From: Arthrobacter beigongshangensis
GTDB lineage: Bacteria > Bacillota > Bacilli > Bacillales_A > Planococcaceae
DNA length: 64,000 bases
Assembly: GCF_016820585.1 (NCBI RefSeq)
Contig: NZ_JADHDX010000005.1
Span: 104,493 to 168,492, forward strand
Direction of reading: 5' to 3'
The notes beneath the pieces are model-generated. The model made no database searches. It was not told the origin of the DNA and saw nothing but the letters and a program-made list of their open reading frames with translations. Numbering within the stretch: the first letter of the stretch is position 1; every line of letters begins with the position of its first letter. Made by a program: the position numbers and the translations under genes. This document shows positions 28,767 through 36,420 of this stretch, in pieces.

Positions 28767-29281
28767 TTATGACACCCGGTCTACGCAAGTTTGCACTTAC
28801 CGCACATATCACTTCCTCTGTTGGCTGGCTGGGTGCGGTCGTTGGCTTCCTAGTTCTCGTTGTTTCAGCTTTGACGATGCAAGATGCTCAGACTGTGCAT
28901 TCTGTTTGGATTGCGATGGAGTTGATTGGCTGGTTCGCCATCGTCCCCTTAGCCTTTGCCTCACTGCTAACTGGGCTTGTTTTGTCACTGGGTACCAAGT
29001 GGGGCTTGTTTCGGCATTATTGGGTCCTTTTTAAACTTCTGCTAACCAGCATTGCTACCCTCGTCTTATTGCTGAACATGCAGACAGTGAGCTACCTAGT
29101 AGGTGTAGCGGCAGAGGATGGAAGTGTCGATCTTGTCGGGATGCGGGGTGAACTTCTTCACGCCGGAGTTGGCCTGCTGGTGTTAATTATGATAATAATA
29201 CTGTCGGTGTACAAGCCACGGGGCATGACTCGATATGGGATGCGTAAGCAAGAACAAGAGCGTAAGGCCTTGCGACCATAG
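28763..29281 (+). CDS. DUF2269-like four-helix membrane protein
   Basis: 172 residues, four membrane helices, opening with HITSSVGWLGAVVGFLVLVVSAL. A conserved His in the first helix and RHYWVLFKLLLT in the third are typical of this uncharacterised family, which is related to CopD-like membrane domains. Base composition is richer in GC than the flanking genes, suggesting a separate origin. Coupled to the upstream small protein by an ATGA overlap. A copper or haem role is inference only. Confidence 0.72.
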   Translation: MIMTPGLRKFALTAHITSSVGWLGAVVGFLVLVVSALTMQDAQTVHSVWIAMELIGWFAIVPLAFASLLTGLVLSLGTKWGLFRHYWVLFKLLLTSIATLVLLLNMQTVSYLVGVAAEDGSVDLVGMRGELLHAGVGLLVLIMIIILSVYKPRGMTRYGMRKQEQERKALRP

Positions 29282-29379
29282 ATACAGCGACGCGCCCAGT
29301 TTAGTATCTGTGGTGTTGAATGCATTGCGTCTATAAGAAAGCAAATTTAATAAATTGAAAAGAAAAGAACACCAAATAG

Positions 29380-29420
29380 AGCCAATTCTAACTCCTTCAA
29401 GAGTAGGAATTGGCTTTCTT
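29380..29420 (+). terminator. Terminator after the DUF2269-like gene
   Basis: AGCCAATTCTA (29380-29390) pairs with TAGGAATTGGCT (29404-29415), followed by TTCTT. Confidence 0.6.
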
Positions 29421-29472
29421 ATATTAATGGCCCGGTCATCGCAAGTACCTCAATAATTTCTTCCTTTCAGAA

Positions 29473-29527
29473 TTCCCATAAAGTATGCGAACTCTATGGG
29501 TTTATTATGTCGATTTTCATACACACC
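29473..29527. repeat. 55-bp non-coding duplication, copy A
   Basis: This block matches 30516-30570 at 46 of 55 positions, including AAAGTATGC and TTTATTATG-CGATTTT-ATACAC. Copy A lies at the 5' edge of the broken ZIP gene; copy B lies upstream of the multicopper oxidase. Weaker similarity extends some 25 bp further upstream. Function unknown; a shared promoter segment is possible. Confidence 0.6.
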
Positions 29528-29727
29528 GTGGTGATGAGGGTTCTTGCTGTTACATTGATGGCACCACCTCTCCCGTTTGCTTTGAGTTTTTCGGTAGGAG
29601 CGATGATTTCTGTAGTAGTGGAGAAGGTTATTCCGGGTTCTCAGGAAAATGGAAACAAAGATTTGCTTCAGTGTACTTGGTGATTGGATTTGCAGCAATG
29701 ATGATATTGGATATGGCATTCGGATAA
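29507..29727 (+). pseudogene. Degenerate 3' fragment of a ZIP-family metal transporter
   Basis: One frame reads LPFALSFSVGAMISVVVEKVIPGSQ and continues ENGNK before hitting a stop; a +1-shifted frame then reads VYLVIGFAAMMILDMAFG and ends. Together these are the last two helices of a GufA-type ZIP protein (consensus LPFALSFAAGAMIFVVVEELIPE ... GFxxMMxLDxALG). The 5' two-thirds are missing and a frameshift lies near 29655-29670. The region is different in sequence from the intact ZIP at 20595, so it is a fossil of another gene rather than a copy of that one. Confidence 0.75.
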
Positions 29728-29758
29728 AAAGTATGTAAAAGATAAAATGGTTGTATTC

Positions 29759-29801
29759 AAAAAAAAAAAACAAGGTGAAGGATTTTACGCTTCCCCCTTG
29801 T
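29759..29801 (-). terminator. Terminator of the CuA-like lipoprotein gene
   Basis: On the minus strand an ACAAGG..CCTTGT-based stem (29770-29801) is followed by twelve T residues (A run 29759-29770 on the plus strand). Confidence 0.65.
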
Positions 29802-29903
29802 AGAAAAATACACTTCGATGACTTATTCTCTTATTGTCTGCTTTTCATATAAGTTAGTGAAATTATTTAATAGGAATCTGTAGTTTATTTATCGGCTATC
29901 AGT

Positions 29904-30293
29904 TTATGTGACAATCAGTGTTGACTTCATATCGGCATGTCCCGTCCCACATGGAATATTACAATAGATTGTATATTCTCCTAGCTTTGTAGGTGTGAAA
30001 GTAGCCTCTCCATCACCTTTAATGTCGACATCATGGCCATCGATAGCAATCCCGTGCATTCCTTCTTCGTTTGCAAAAGATATTTTCACCTTTTCGCCAG
30101 CTTTTACAGTGTATTCTTCCAGATCGAATTCAAAGTTGATTGCTGAAATATTTATGTCATTGTTTACAATTGCTTCATCCGAAGAACTTGTATTTTTGAC
30201 CTGCCCAGTATCATTACTTGTATCCTTCCCGCCACACGCGGCAAGAACAAACAAAACACTTAAGAAAACCGCTGACAATAACCATTTTTTCAA
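29904..30293 (-). CDS. Free-standing CuA/cupredoxin-like lipoprotein
   Basis: 129 residues. Signal peptide with lipobox VLAACGG, a Ser/Asn/Asp-rich linker, then a cupredoxin fold. The C-terminal loop YCNIPCGTGHADM has the C-x3-C-x3-H-x2-M spacing of the CuA centre of cytochrome oxidase subunit II, with an upstream His in GMHGIAIDGH. The residue between the cysteines that is usually Glu is Ile here. No membrane helices of oxidase subunit II are present. Likely an exported copper carrier or electron-transfer protein. AGGAGG precedes the ATG on the minus strand. Confidence 0.83.
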   Translation of the reverse strand: MKKWLLSAVFLSVLFVLAACGGKDTSNDTGQVKNTSSSDEAIVNNDINISAINFEFDLEEYTVKAGEKVKISFANEEGMHGIAIDGHDVDIKGDGEATFTPTKLGEYTIYCNIPCGTGHADMKSTLIVT

Positions 30294-30515
30294 AATGAAT
30301 ACCTCCTGTATGTTTGGGGATTGATTTCTTTTGTATCCCTCTTACACATAATGATATCTTTCATATATCCATTTTCCATGGAGAAGATAAGACAAAATTA
30401 TGAACGATTATTATCGGGCAGTAAATCCCGCCTTCATTCAATGTTACATCAGATGAAACAAAGTGCCCATAATGCCCCACGAGAAGTATTTAAGGAGTTG
30501 ATCTGCCTTTTAGTG

Positions 30516-30570
30516 TTCCTATAAAGTATGCAAATATTATGCATTTATTATGACGATTTTTATACACTCC
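30516..30570. repeat. 55-bp non-coding duplication, copy B
   Basis: Partner of 29473-29527 (46/55 identical). Here it lies 77 bp upstream of the multicopper oxidase start, within its control region. Confidence 0.6.
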
Positions 30571-30579
30571 ATTCGTATG

Positions 30580-30607
30580 CATATTTTTTTCATATTATTT
30601 TGATACA
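30580..30607 (+). promoter_or_regulatory. Candidate promoter of the multicopper oxidase
   Basis: CATAT repeats at 30580 and 30591 (11-bp spacing) precede a possible -10 GATACA (30602-30607), the same geometry as the candidate site at 28450, consistent with control by one of the OmpR-type regulators of the island. Confidence 0.35.
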
Positions 30608-30646
30608 CTGCAAAGGAAATGAACAATAGGAGAGGAGTAATCAGTA

Positions 30647-32152
30647 ATGGAAATAAAAATGAAGATTACCGCATTGGCGATAAGTATATTGGTTATCAGC
30701 GGTTGTAGTAATTCTAATTCACAACCAGATGAGGAAATGGATCATTCCATGATGACTGATGAAGAGATGGATCATTCAGCTATGGATATGAATGACGACA
30801 TGATGGAAGGACATATGAGTCATGACGAGGTTGTCAGTTTAAACGACTCAACCGGGGAAAATGAATTGAAAATCCCTTCCATGCTTGAACGCGATGATGA
30901 AGAAGGAGTCTACATCGTTAGAGCACAAAAAGGGAAAACTGAGATATTCGATGGGATTGAAACAACTACCTATGGCTACAACGGAGCGTTTCTAGGACCG
31001 ATGCTTCGTCTTGAAAAAGGCGAAACTGTAAAAATTAAAACGATCAATGAGCTTGACGAGGATACTACTTTCCATTGGCATGGACTGGAAGTGCCAGCGG
31101 ATGCAGATGGTGGACCGCATGATGTGATTAAACCGGGAGAAGAAAAGATCATTGAATTTAAAGTAGTGCAAGAAGCGGCAACATTATGGTTCCATCCTCA
31201 TCCTAAGGGCAAAACGGCTGAACAGGTATATAATGGACTTGCAGGACTGCTTTATATCGAGGATGATAATTCGACAAGTCTTGGATTGCCAACTGATTAT
31301 GGGAAGAATGATATTCCTCTAATTTTTCAAGATAAAATATTTGACGATAAAAAACAATTGAATTTTAGTTCTGCAAAAAATGAAGACGGGACAATCGGTG
31401 ATACTTTACTAATCAACGGGACGTTGAATCCCAAGTTGACTGTAAATAAGGAGAAAATACGTCTTCGTCTATTAAATGGATCGAATGCGAGGAATTTCAC
31501 ATTTAAATTGAATACAGGGAATTTTTTCATTCAAATCGCAACGGATGGCGGTTACTTGAATGAACCGGTTAATTTAAAAGAGGTTACGTTGACGCCTTCT
31601 GAGAGGGCAGAAATTGTTATTGATTTTTCACAGCTTAATACAGAAAATGACCTGGCGTTAATAAATGAGGATGGATCTGTCCTGTTACCATTTGAGGTTT
31701 CTGAACAAAGCGGAGCGATTAGCAGAATTCCGGGAGAAATGAATGATTTTTCATTGACAGAAAAAGAGAAAGGTTTGCCAGTCACAAAGAAGATAGAACT
31801 CTTTGGGATGATGGATATGGTAGCGATAAATGGAAAGAAGTTTGATCCGGAAAGAATTGACTTCACACAACAGCAAGGGGTCACAGAAGTGTGGGAAATT
31901 TACAATAAACCCGACATGATGGGTGGTATGATCCATCCATTCCACATTCATGGTACGCAATTTAAAATAATCTCCAGAGACGGAGAAGAGCCACCAGAAA
32001 ATGAACGGGGCTGGAAGGACACTATCTCCATAAAACCAGATGAGCGAGTAAAAATAGCGATACAATTTAAGCATAAGGGTGTTTATATGTTCCATTGCCA
32101 TATTCTTGAACATGAAGACAATGGCATGATGGGACAAATATTGGTAGAATAA
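30647..32152 (+). CDS. mco: Multicopper oxidase lipoprotein (CueO/CotA-type)
   Basis: 501 residues. Signal peptide with lipobox VISGC, then a Met/His/Asp-rich linker (EEMDHSMMTDEEMDHSAMDM) likely to bind copper, and three cupredoxin domains. All four copper-ligand blocks are present: FHWHGLE, WFHPHP, HPFHIHGTQF and MFHCHILEHEDNGMMG. Such enzymes oxidise Cu(I) and reduce oxygen to water outside the cell. Strong site AGGAGAGGAG is 9 bp before the ATG. Lipidation would need Lgt; one is encoded in the island. Confidence 0.95.
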   Translation: MEIKMKITALAISILVISGCSNSNSQPDEEMDHSMMTDEEMDHSAMDMNDDMMEGHMSHDEVVSLNDSTGENELKIPSMLERDDEEGVYIVRAQKGKTEIFDGIETTTYGYNGAFLGPMLRLEKGETVKIKTINELDEDTTFHWHGLEVPADADGGPHDVIKPGEEKIIEFKVVQEAATLWFHPHPKGKTAEQVYNGLAGLLYIEDDNSTSLGLPTDYGKNDIPLIFQDKIFDDKKQLNFSSAKNEDGTIGDTLLINGTLNPKLTVNKEKIRLRLLNGSNARNFTFKLNTGNFFIQIATDGGYLNEPVNLKEVTLTPSERAEIVIDFSQLNTENDLALINEDGSVLLPFEVSEQSGAISRIPGEMNDFSLTEKEKGLPVTKKIELFGMMDMVAINGKKFDPERIDFTQQQGVTEVWEIYNKPDMMGGMIHPFHIHGTQFKIISRDGEEPPENERGWKDTISIKPDERVKIAIQFKHKGVYMFHCHILEHEDNGMMGQILVE

Positions 32153-32228
32153 ATTTCAATCCAATTCTGTACAAAAATCGGGGAAATTAAAACCTAAGGT
32201 ATAATAGTGATGTGCAAACCATTTGTAA

Positions 32229-32264
32229 AGCAGCCAATGTGTATTATTTCGCATTGGCTGTTTT
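32229..32264 (+). terminator. Terminator after the multicopper oxidase
   Basis: CAGCCAATG (32231-32239) pairs with CATTGGCTG (32252-32260), followed by TTTT. Confidence 0.7.
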
Positions 32265-32325
32265 AAAAGTTACAATGATAATTATATGAGAAAATATTTT
32301 ATTTTATCTAAAGGTAGGCCACATA

Positions 32326-33402
32326 ATGTCACCAAAAATCAAAAATTACTCAAAGAAAAGGAATAGACCTCTATTAATCATTCTTTTATATTTGGCAATT
32401 TTTCTATTTATCATTTGGTTAGTAGTTGTTTTATGGCTGGAATTCTACTTCTGGCGTAATGAAATTGAAGAAAACTCTTTACTGGGAAGAGTAAGTTCTT
32501 TTTACAGTAACGACTTGGAGAAGTTGAAGGCTTCCCCTTATTATTTCGGTTCTTTAGGTAAACCAAACGAATCTATTAACGGGATTTCCAACGAAAAAGA
32601 AAAGATGAAGATTCAGTTGAAACAGCCAGATAGGGATGAATTTGAACCCGAAATGAAGGAACTTTTAAAAGATAGAGATCTTACTTTCAAGAATATTGAT
32701 GCTATCTTTGAAAATATGAAATCACCTAAAAGAATTACAAATGATCCAATCCATTCGACATTTGGAAAAGATGTTGTTTATATTTATCATACCCATAACA
32801 GGGAATCATTTTTACCGTATTTAAAGGGCATTGATAAACCGGAAGATGCCTATCACTCAAAAGCAAATATTACGTTGGTCGGTGAAATGCTGGGTAGGGC
32901 ATTGGAGCGAAGAGGGGTGGGAACGAAAGTAGATTCAACTGATATCGTTCAAGAATTAAGTTTGAGAGGGGTGGACTATGGCGGTTCTTATAAGCTATCG
33001 GGAGATATAGTACGGTCTGCACTTGTTGAAAATAAAAATTTGGAGATTTTCCTGGACTTACATCGTGATTCATTGCGCAAAGATTCTACCACACTAGAAA
33101 TGAATGGGGAAAATTATGCGCGTCTGTTATTTGTTATTGGAACTGGACATGAAGATTTTGCAAGGAATCTTTCGTTTGCTGAAGGAGTGGATAATCTCCT
33201 CGCTATCCAGTATCCCGGTTTGTCAAAAGGTATCCTGAAAAAAGACAGTAGCCAGGGCAATGGAGTCTATAATCAAGATATTTCCCCAAACTCGGTTATT
33301 GTAGAAATTGGTGGCGTCGATAATACGGTAGAAGAGCTATATCGGACTACCGAGGTGCTGGCGGATGTACTAAGCGATTATTACTGGCACGGAGAAAAGT
33401 AA
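32326..33402 (+). CDS. SpoIIP-like cell-wall amidase/endopeptidase 1
   Basis: 358 residues: N-terminal membrane anchor (about 16-40), a linker, and a SpoIIP catalytic domain with IYHTHNRESF, FLDLHRDS and VIVEIGGVDNT, which hold the conserved His, His and Glu of the B. subtilis enzyme. SpoIIP works with SpoIID to degrade septal peptidoglycan during engulfment. Chromosomal sporulators have their own spoIIP, so this cargo copy may serve another purpose. It is followed by a second, divergent copy at 33609. AAGGTAGG lies before the ATG. Confidence 0.88.
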   Translation: MSPKIKNYSKKRNRPLLIILLYLAIFLFIIWLVVVLWLEFYFWRNEIEENSLLGRVSSFYSNDLEKLKASPYYFGSLGKPNESINGISNEKEKMKIQLKQPDRDEFEPEMKELLKDRDLTFKNIDAIFENMKSPKRITNDPIHSTFGKDVVYIYHTHNRESFLPYLKGIDKPEDAYHSKANITLVGEMLGRALERRGVGTKVDSTDIVQELSLRGVDYGGSYKLSGDIVRSALVENKNLEIFLDLHRDSLRKDSTTLEMNGENYARLLFVIGTGHEDFARNLSFAEGVDNLLAIQYPGLSKGILKKDSSQGNGVYNQDISPNSVIVEIGGVDNTVEELYRTTEVLADVLSDYYWHGEK

Positions 33403-33544
33403 TTAGTTTGTCTCGATTTGAATGGGTGGTGATGGTTAAAGACTATCTAACTCCTAATTCCAGACATATAGTAAACACTTTCTGAAGCAAGGTGAAAGGT
33501 GAAATAGTAAACCTGAAATTTCAACGTCTATACATCGTGGATTT

Positions 33545-33602
33545 CCCCTCCAAATACAATTCTATTCCGTTGATTAGATACATAGAATTGTATTCGGAGG
33601 GG
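33545..33602 (+). promoter_or_regulatory. 21-bp stem-loop that sequesters the Shine-Dalgarno of the next gene
   Basis: The arms 33545-33565 and 33582-33602 pair at 20 of 21 positions around a 16-nt loop. The right arm ends in GGAGGGG, the only ribosome site for the ATG at 33609, and the left arm contains the matching CCCCTCC. A transcript entering from upstream would therefore be translated poorly; one starting inside or after the left arm would not. The lack of a T run after the stem argues against a terminator. Confidence 0.75.
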
Positions 33603-33608
33603 AATAAA

Positions 33609-34424
33609 ATGCGGAGAGAAGCACAAAAATATTTATTTTTCATATTTTTATTATTTTTGGTTCCAATTATTGTCGCGAATTATCCGTCTATCCCTGAACA
33701 AGTAACCAAGGCGGAGCCACAAAGAAAAAGTCTAATGGTATATGCGGAGAATTTGGGAGAATCTGAGTTTCCCCATTTACAACCAAAGTCTACAAAAGCC
33801 TTAGTTTATTTCACGCATTCACATGAAGCCTTCCAACCTATCGTACAAAGTAAGGAAAATTTGACAGCTGTTTATCATCCTAATTCAAATATTATGGCGT
33901 TCGAAGATACGATAAAAAGTCATTTTGAATTAAACGGCATTCAAACGGAATTTCTTGCTGTTGATACAATGGACGAAATGAAAAAGAAGAATAAAGTTTT
34001 CCGCGAGGCTTATAATGTGGTACGTCCTTTTATTGATCAACAAATTAAGGAAAATGAGTATGATATAATCATTGACCTACACAGAGATTCTGCTAAAAGA
34101 AAGACCTCGACACTTACTTACGAAAATCTAACGTATGGAAAAATTTATTTTGTTTTAGGAGAAAATAACCCGAATTATCCCGAAAATAAAGAATACGCTG
34201 AGCGTTTGTCTATTCAGCTAAATAATTTGGTGCCAGGTATTTCACGGGGCATATTTGGGAAAAAGGGGGAACATGTAGACGGAGTCTATAATCAAGACTT
34301 GGCTCAAAATATGGTTCTTATTGAACTTGGGGGTATAGATAATACAGAAGAAGAAATTAATCGCACGATTTCTGTATTGGCGAAGGCAATTTCTACCGCA
34401 CTACAAGATCAATCATCTATATGA
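33609..34424 (+). CDS. SpoIIP-like cell-wall amidase/endopeptidase 2
   Basis: About 271 residues, starting MRREAQKYLF with an N-terminal membrane anchor. Catalytic blocks YFTHSHEAF, IIDLHRDS and VLIELGGIDNT match SpoIIP. It is shorter than copy 1 and shares with it VYNQD and GISRG/GLSKG segments, so the two look like diverged paralogues. The frame is open 39 codons further upstream, but the only good site (GGAGGGG) is directly before 33609. Translation is probably gated by the hairpin at 33545-33602. Confidence 0.86.
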   Translation: MRREAQKYLFFIFLLFLVPIIVANYPSIPEQVTKAEPQRKSLMVYAENLGESEFPHLQPKSTKALVYFTHSHEAFQPIVQSKENLTAVYHPNSNIMAFEDTIKSHFELNGIQTEFLAVDTMDEMKKKNKVFREAYNVVRPFIDQQIKENEYDIIIDLHRDSAKRKTSTLTYENLTYGKIYFVLGENNPNYPENKEYAERLSIQLNNLVPGISRGIFGKKGEHVDGVYNQDLAQNMVLIELGGIDNTEEEINRTISVLAKAISTALQDQSSI

Positions 34425-34453
34425 CAATTTGGTGTTTTGTTGGATGTTATTCC

Positions 34454-34490
34454 TTAAACCACCTTCAGAATTTATCTGAAGGTGGTTTAA
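34454..34490 (+). terminator. Terminator after the SpoIIP pair
   Basis: Perfect 16-bp stem (34454-34469 with 34475-34490), 5-nt loop. The remaining DNA to 34648 shows no gene. Confidence 0.8.
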
Positions 34491-34648
34491 TATGTTTATG
34501 GAATAAAAATATGTATAGCTCGACAAAGTAACTATTCCGAAATCTAAAAAGGGAATTTAGGACTTTTTAAGGAGATTCACTCTTTCAGTTTAAATTTGAA
34601 CCTGGAGGGAAAAATAACACCGAATGCAAAATAGCAGGAGGTGAGTCC

Positions 34649-34975
34649 ATGAATACAAAATACGAAGAATGTCTAAAAGTATGTTTAGAATGTCTAGAGG
34701 CATGCAATACCTGCTTCGATGCATGCTTGAGAGAAGATGATGTTAAAATGATGGCAGAGTGCATTCGATTGGACCGTGAATGTGCTGACTTATGTGCATA
34801 CACAGCACAAGCGATAACTCGTAATAGTCTTTTTACTAATCAGATTTTAGAACTTTGTGCAACAGTTTGCGAACATTGCGGCGAAGAGTGCGCTAAACAT
34901 GACCACAATCATTGCCAGCACTGTGCTGAATCTTGCCGGAAATGTGCTGAAGCATGCCGACAAATGGTAGCTTAA
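34649..34975 (+). CDS. csp: Four-helix-bundle copper storage protein (Csp-like, DUF326)
   Basis: 108 residues with 18 cysteines in a regular CxxxC/CxxC pattern (CLKVCLECLEAC, CATVCEHCGEEC, CRKCAEAC) and a His cluster HDHNHCQHC. Csp proteins fold as four helices lined with Cys and store many Cu(I) ions; no signal peptide is visible, which fits the cytosolic Csp3 type. AGCAGGAGGTGAG precedes the ATG. Single gene between two terminators. Confidence 0.92.
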   Translation: MNTKYEECLKVCLECLEACNTCFDACLREDDVKMMAECIRLDRECADLCAYTAQAITRNSLFTNQILELCATVCEHCGEECAKHDHNHCQHCAESCRKCAEACRQMVA

Positions 34976-35000
34976 GCTCTTTGTAGAAGATGCAATCATC

Positions 35001-35049
35001 AATGAAGTTATTCCGAGAAATGAAAACTATTTCTTGGAGTAACTTCATT
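35001..35049 (+). terminator. Terminator after csp
   Basis: A 20-bp stem with two wobble/mismatch positions (35001-35020 with 35030-35049) and a 9-nt loop. Confidence 0.7.
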
Positions 35050-35134
35050 GCTATCTATGATTTACAAAGGTCAGAATTCTAATTTTTTCCTGTTCGATCA
35101 ATAAAATTTTCGAAATCAGAGGTGTGTTATTGAA

Positions 35135-35713
35135 ATGAAGAAACAACTATTTTTTCTAGGTCTTGCTATGATGATTGGTTTAAGTGGATGTGGAAGTAAA
35201 ACGAGCACTGAGAAAACTCCAAACGTCAATAATGAACCGGAACAGGAAGATGTGGAACACAAAGACATGGAAATGGAGATGAATCATTCCGGGTCAGGTG
35301 AAGTCCCTGCAAACTTAAAAGTGGCAGAAAATCCAACCTTCAAAGCCGGAAGTAAAGCAATTATTAAAACAGACCACATGAAGGGGATGGAAGGTGCAGT
35401 GGCAACAATTGTGGGTGCTTATGACACAACTGCTTATGCTATCTCTTATACGCCGGTAACCGGTGGAGAAAGAGTGGAAAATCATAAATGGGTTATCCAA
35501 GAAGAGATTAAAGATGCTGATGACAAAACTTTGGAACAAGGAACTGAAGCCACTATAGAGGCAGAACATATGGAAGGGATGAAGGGGGCATTAGCTGAAA
35601 TTGATTCAGCTGAACAAACTACAGTGTATATGATTGATTACACACCTACTACAGGCGGAGAAAAAGTTACAAACCATAAATGGGTAACGGAAAGTGAACT
35701 TTCTACTCAGTAA
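35135..35713 (+). CDS. ydhK: YdhK-family lipoprotein (two DUF1541 repeats)
   Basis: 192 residues: lipobox LSGCG, then a Met/His/Glu-rich segment (HKDMEMEMNHSG), then two copies of the DUF1541 repeat, each with the pattern K-x-DHMKGMEGA ... YTPxTGGExVxNHKWV. The repeats share a DHM/EHM metal-like motif. The family is common in Bacilli beside copper genes, but its function is not known; extracellular copper buffering is an inference from the Met/His content. Ribosome site AGAGGTG. Confidence 0.87.
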   Translation: MKKQLFFLGLAMMIGLSGCGSKTSTEKTPNVNNEPEQEDVEHKDMEMEMNHSGSGEVPANLKVAENPTFKAGSKAIIKTDHMKGMEGAVATIVGAYDTTAYAISYTPVTGGERVENHKWVIQEEIKDADDKTLEQGTEATIEAEHMEGMKGALAEIDSAEQTTVYMIDYTPTTGGEKVTNHKWVTESELSTQ

Positions 35714-35907
35714 GATTGAACAAGGATGCAATAGTGAATTGAGAAATCTTTTTCGATTACCTTGTCGCTATTGTGGTAGATCCTTTTGGTGATGTCAAAT
35801 CTGTAATTGTGTAAATTAATAATGACCTTCCATTATCAGTAACACATTATCTTCAGATGTATTAAACTCGAATTAACAAGCCGAATAATGTCAAAATAAA
35901 ATTCGAT

Positions 35908-35937
35908 TTAGCATCACCGATAGGTGGTGCTAATTTT
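35908..35937 (+). terminator. Terminator before the mer operon
   Basis: TTAGCATCACC (35908-35918) pairs with GGTGGTGCTAA (35923-35933), followed by TTTTATT. Confidence 0.65.
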
Positions 35938-35955
35938 ATTAGAAAGCTAAATATT

Positions 35956-35987
35956 TTGACCCTGTACTTAGGTACAGGGTTTATACT
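35956..35987 (+). promoter_or_regulatory. MerR-controlled mer promoter/operator
   Basis: -35 TTGACC (35956-35961) and -10 TATACT (35982-35987) are 20 bp apart, too long for normal use. The spacer holds a perfect 8-bp dyad CCCTGTAC-TTAG-GTACAGGG (35960-35979). This overlong spacer with a central dyad is the hallmark of MerR-type promoters, in which the regulator twists the DNA when metal binds. Confidence 0.93.
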
Positions 35988-36005
35988 ACATATGAGGTGA
36001 AGCAA

Positions 36006-36404
36006 ATGGAGTTTCATATAGGAGAACTGGCCGAGAAATGTAATGTTAATAAAGAAACCATTCGATATTATGAACGATTAGGATTAATTCCGAAACCATC
36101 TCGTACAGAATCGGGATATCGAATATACACGGAACAAACAGTTGACAGATTAAATTTTATTAAGCGCGTTCAGGAATTAGATTTTTCTTTAAACGAAATT
36201 GATAAGCTTTTAGGCGTGGTAGATCGAGATGAAGAAAAGTGCCGTGATATGTATGATTTCACTGTTCATAAGATAGAGGATGTTCAACGAAAAATTCAAA
36301 ATCTCAAGAGAATCGAACAAATGCTTATCGACCTAAAAGGAAGATGTCCCGAAAACAAAGACATTTATGAATGTCCCATTATTGAAACATTACTAGAAAT
36401 TTAA
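36006..36404 (+). CDS. merR: Mercury-responsive regulator MerR
   Basis: 132 residues: MerR winged helix ([19 protein letters not shown] and [18 protein letters not shown]), a long dimerisation helix, and metal-binding cysteines in [24 protein letters not shown], which match the Hg(II) MerR of Gram-positive mer operons. ATG 36006 is chosen because GAGGTGA lies 5 bp before it; a GTG at 35997 falls inside that site. First gene of the operon, so it regulates itself together with merA. Confidence 0.94.
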   Translation: MEFHIGELAEKCNVNKETIRYYERLGLIPKPSRTESGYRIYTEQTVDRLNFIKRVQELDFSLNEIDKLLGVVDRDEEKCRDMYDFTVHKIEDVQRKIQNLKRIEQMLIDLKGRCPENKDIYECPIIETLLEI

Positions 36405-36420
36405 GGACGGAGGAATAGTA

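Noticed and set aside
30378..30524. 48-codon open frame starting MEKIRQNYERLLSG upstream of the multicopper oxidase
   Set aside because: No ribosome site, no recognisable family, and it ends within the duplicated non-coding block. It could be a remnant but cannot be supported.
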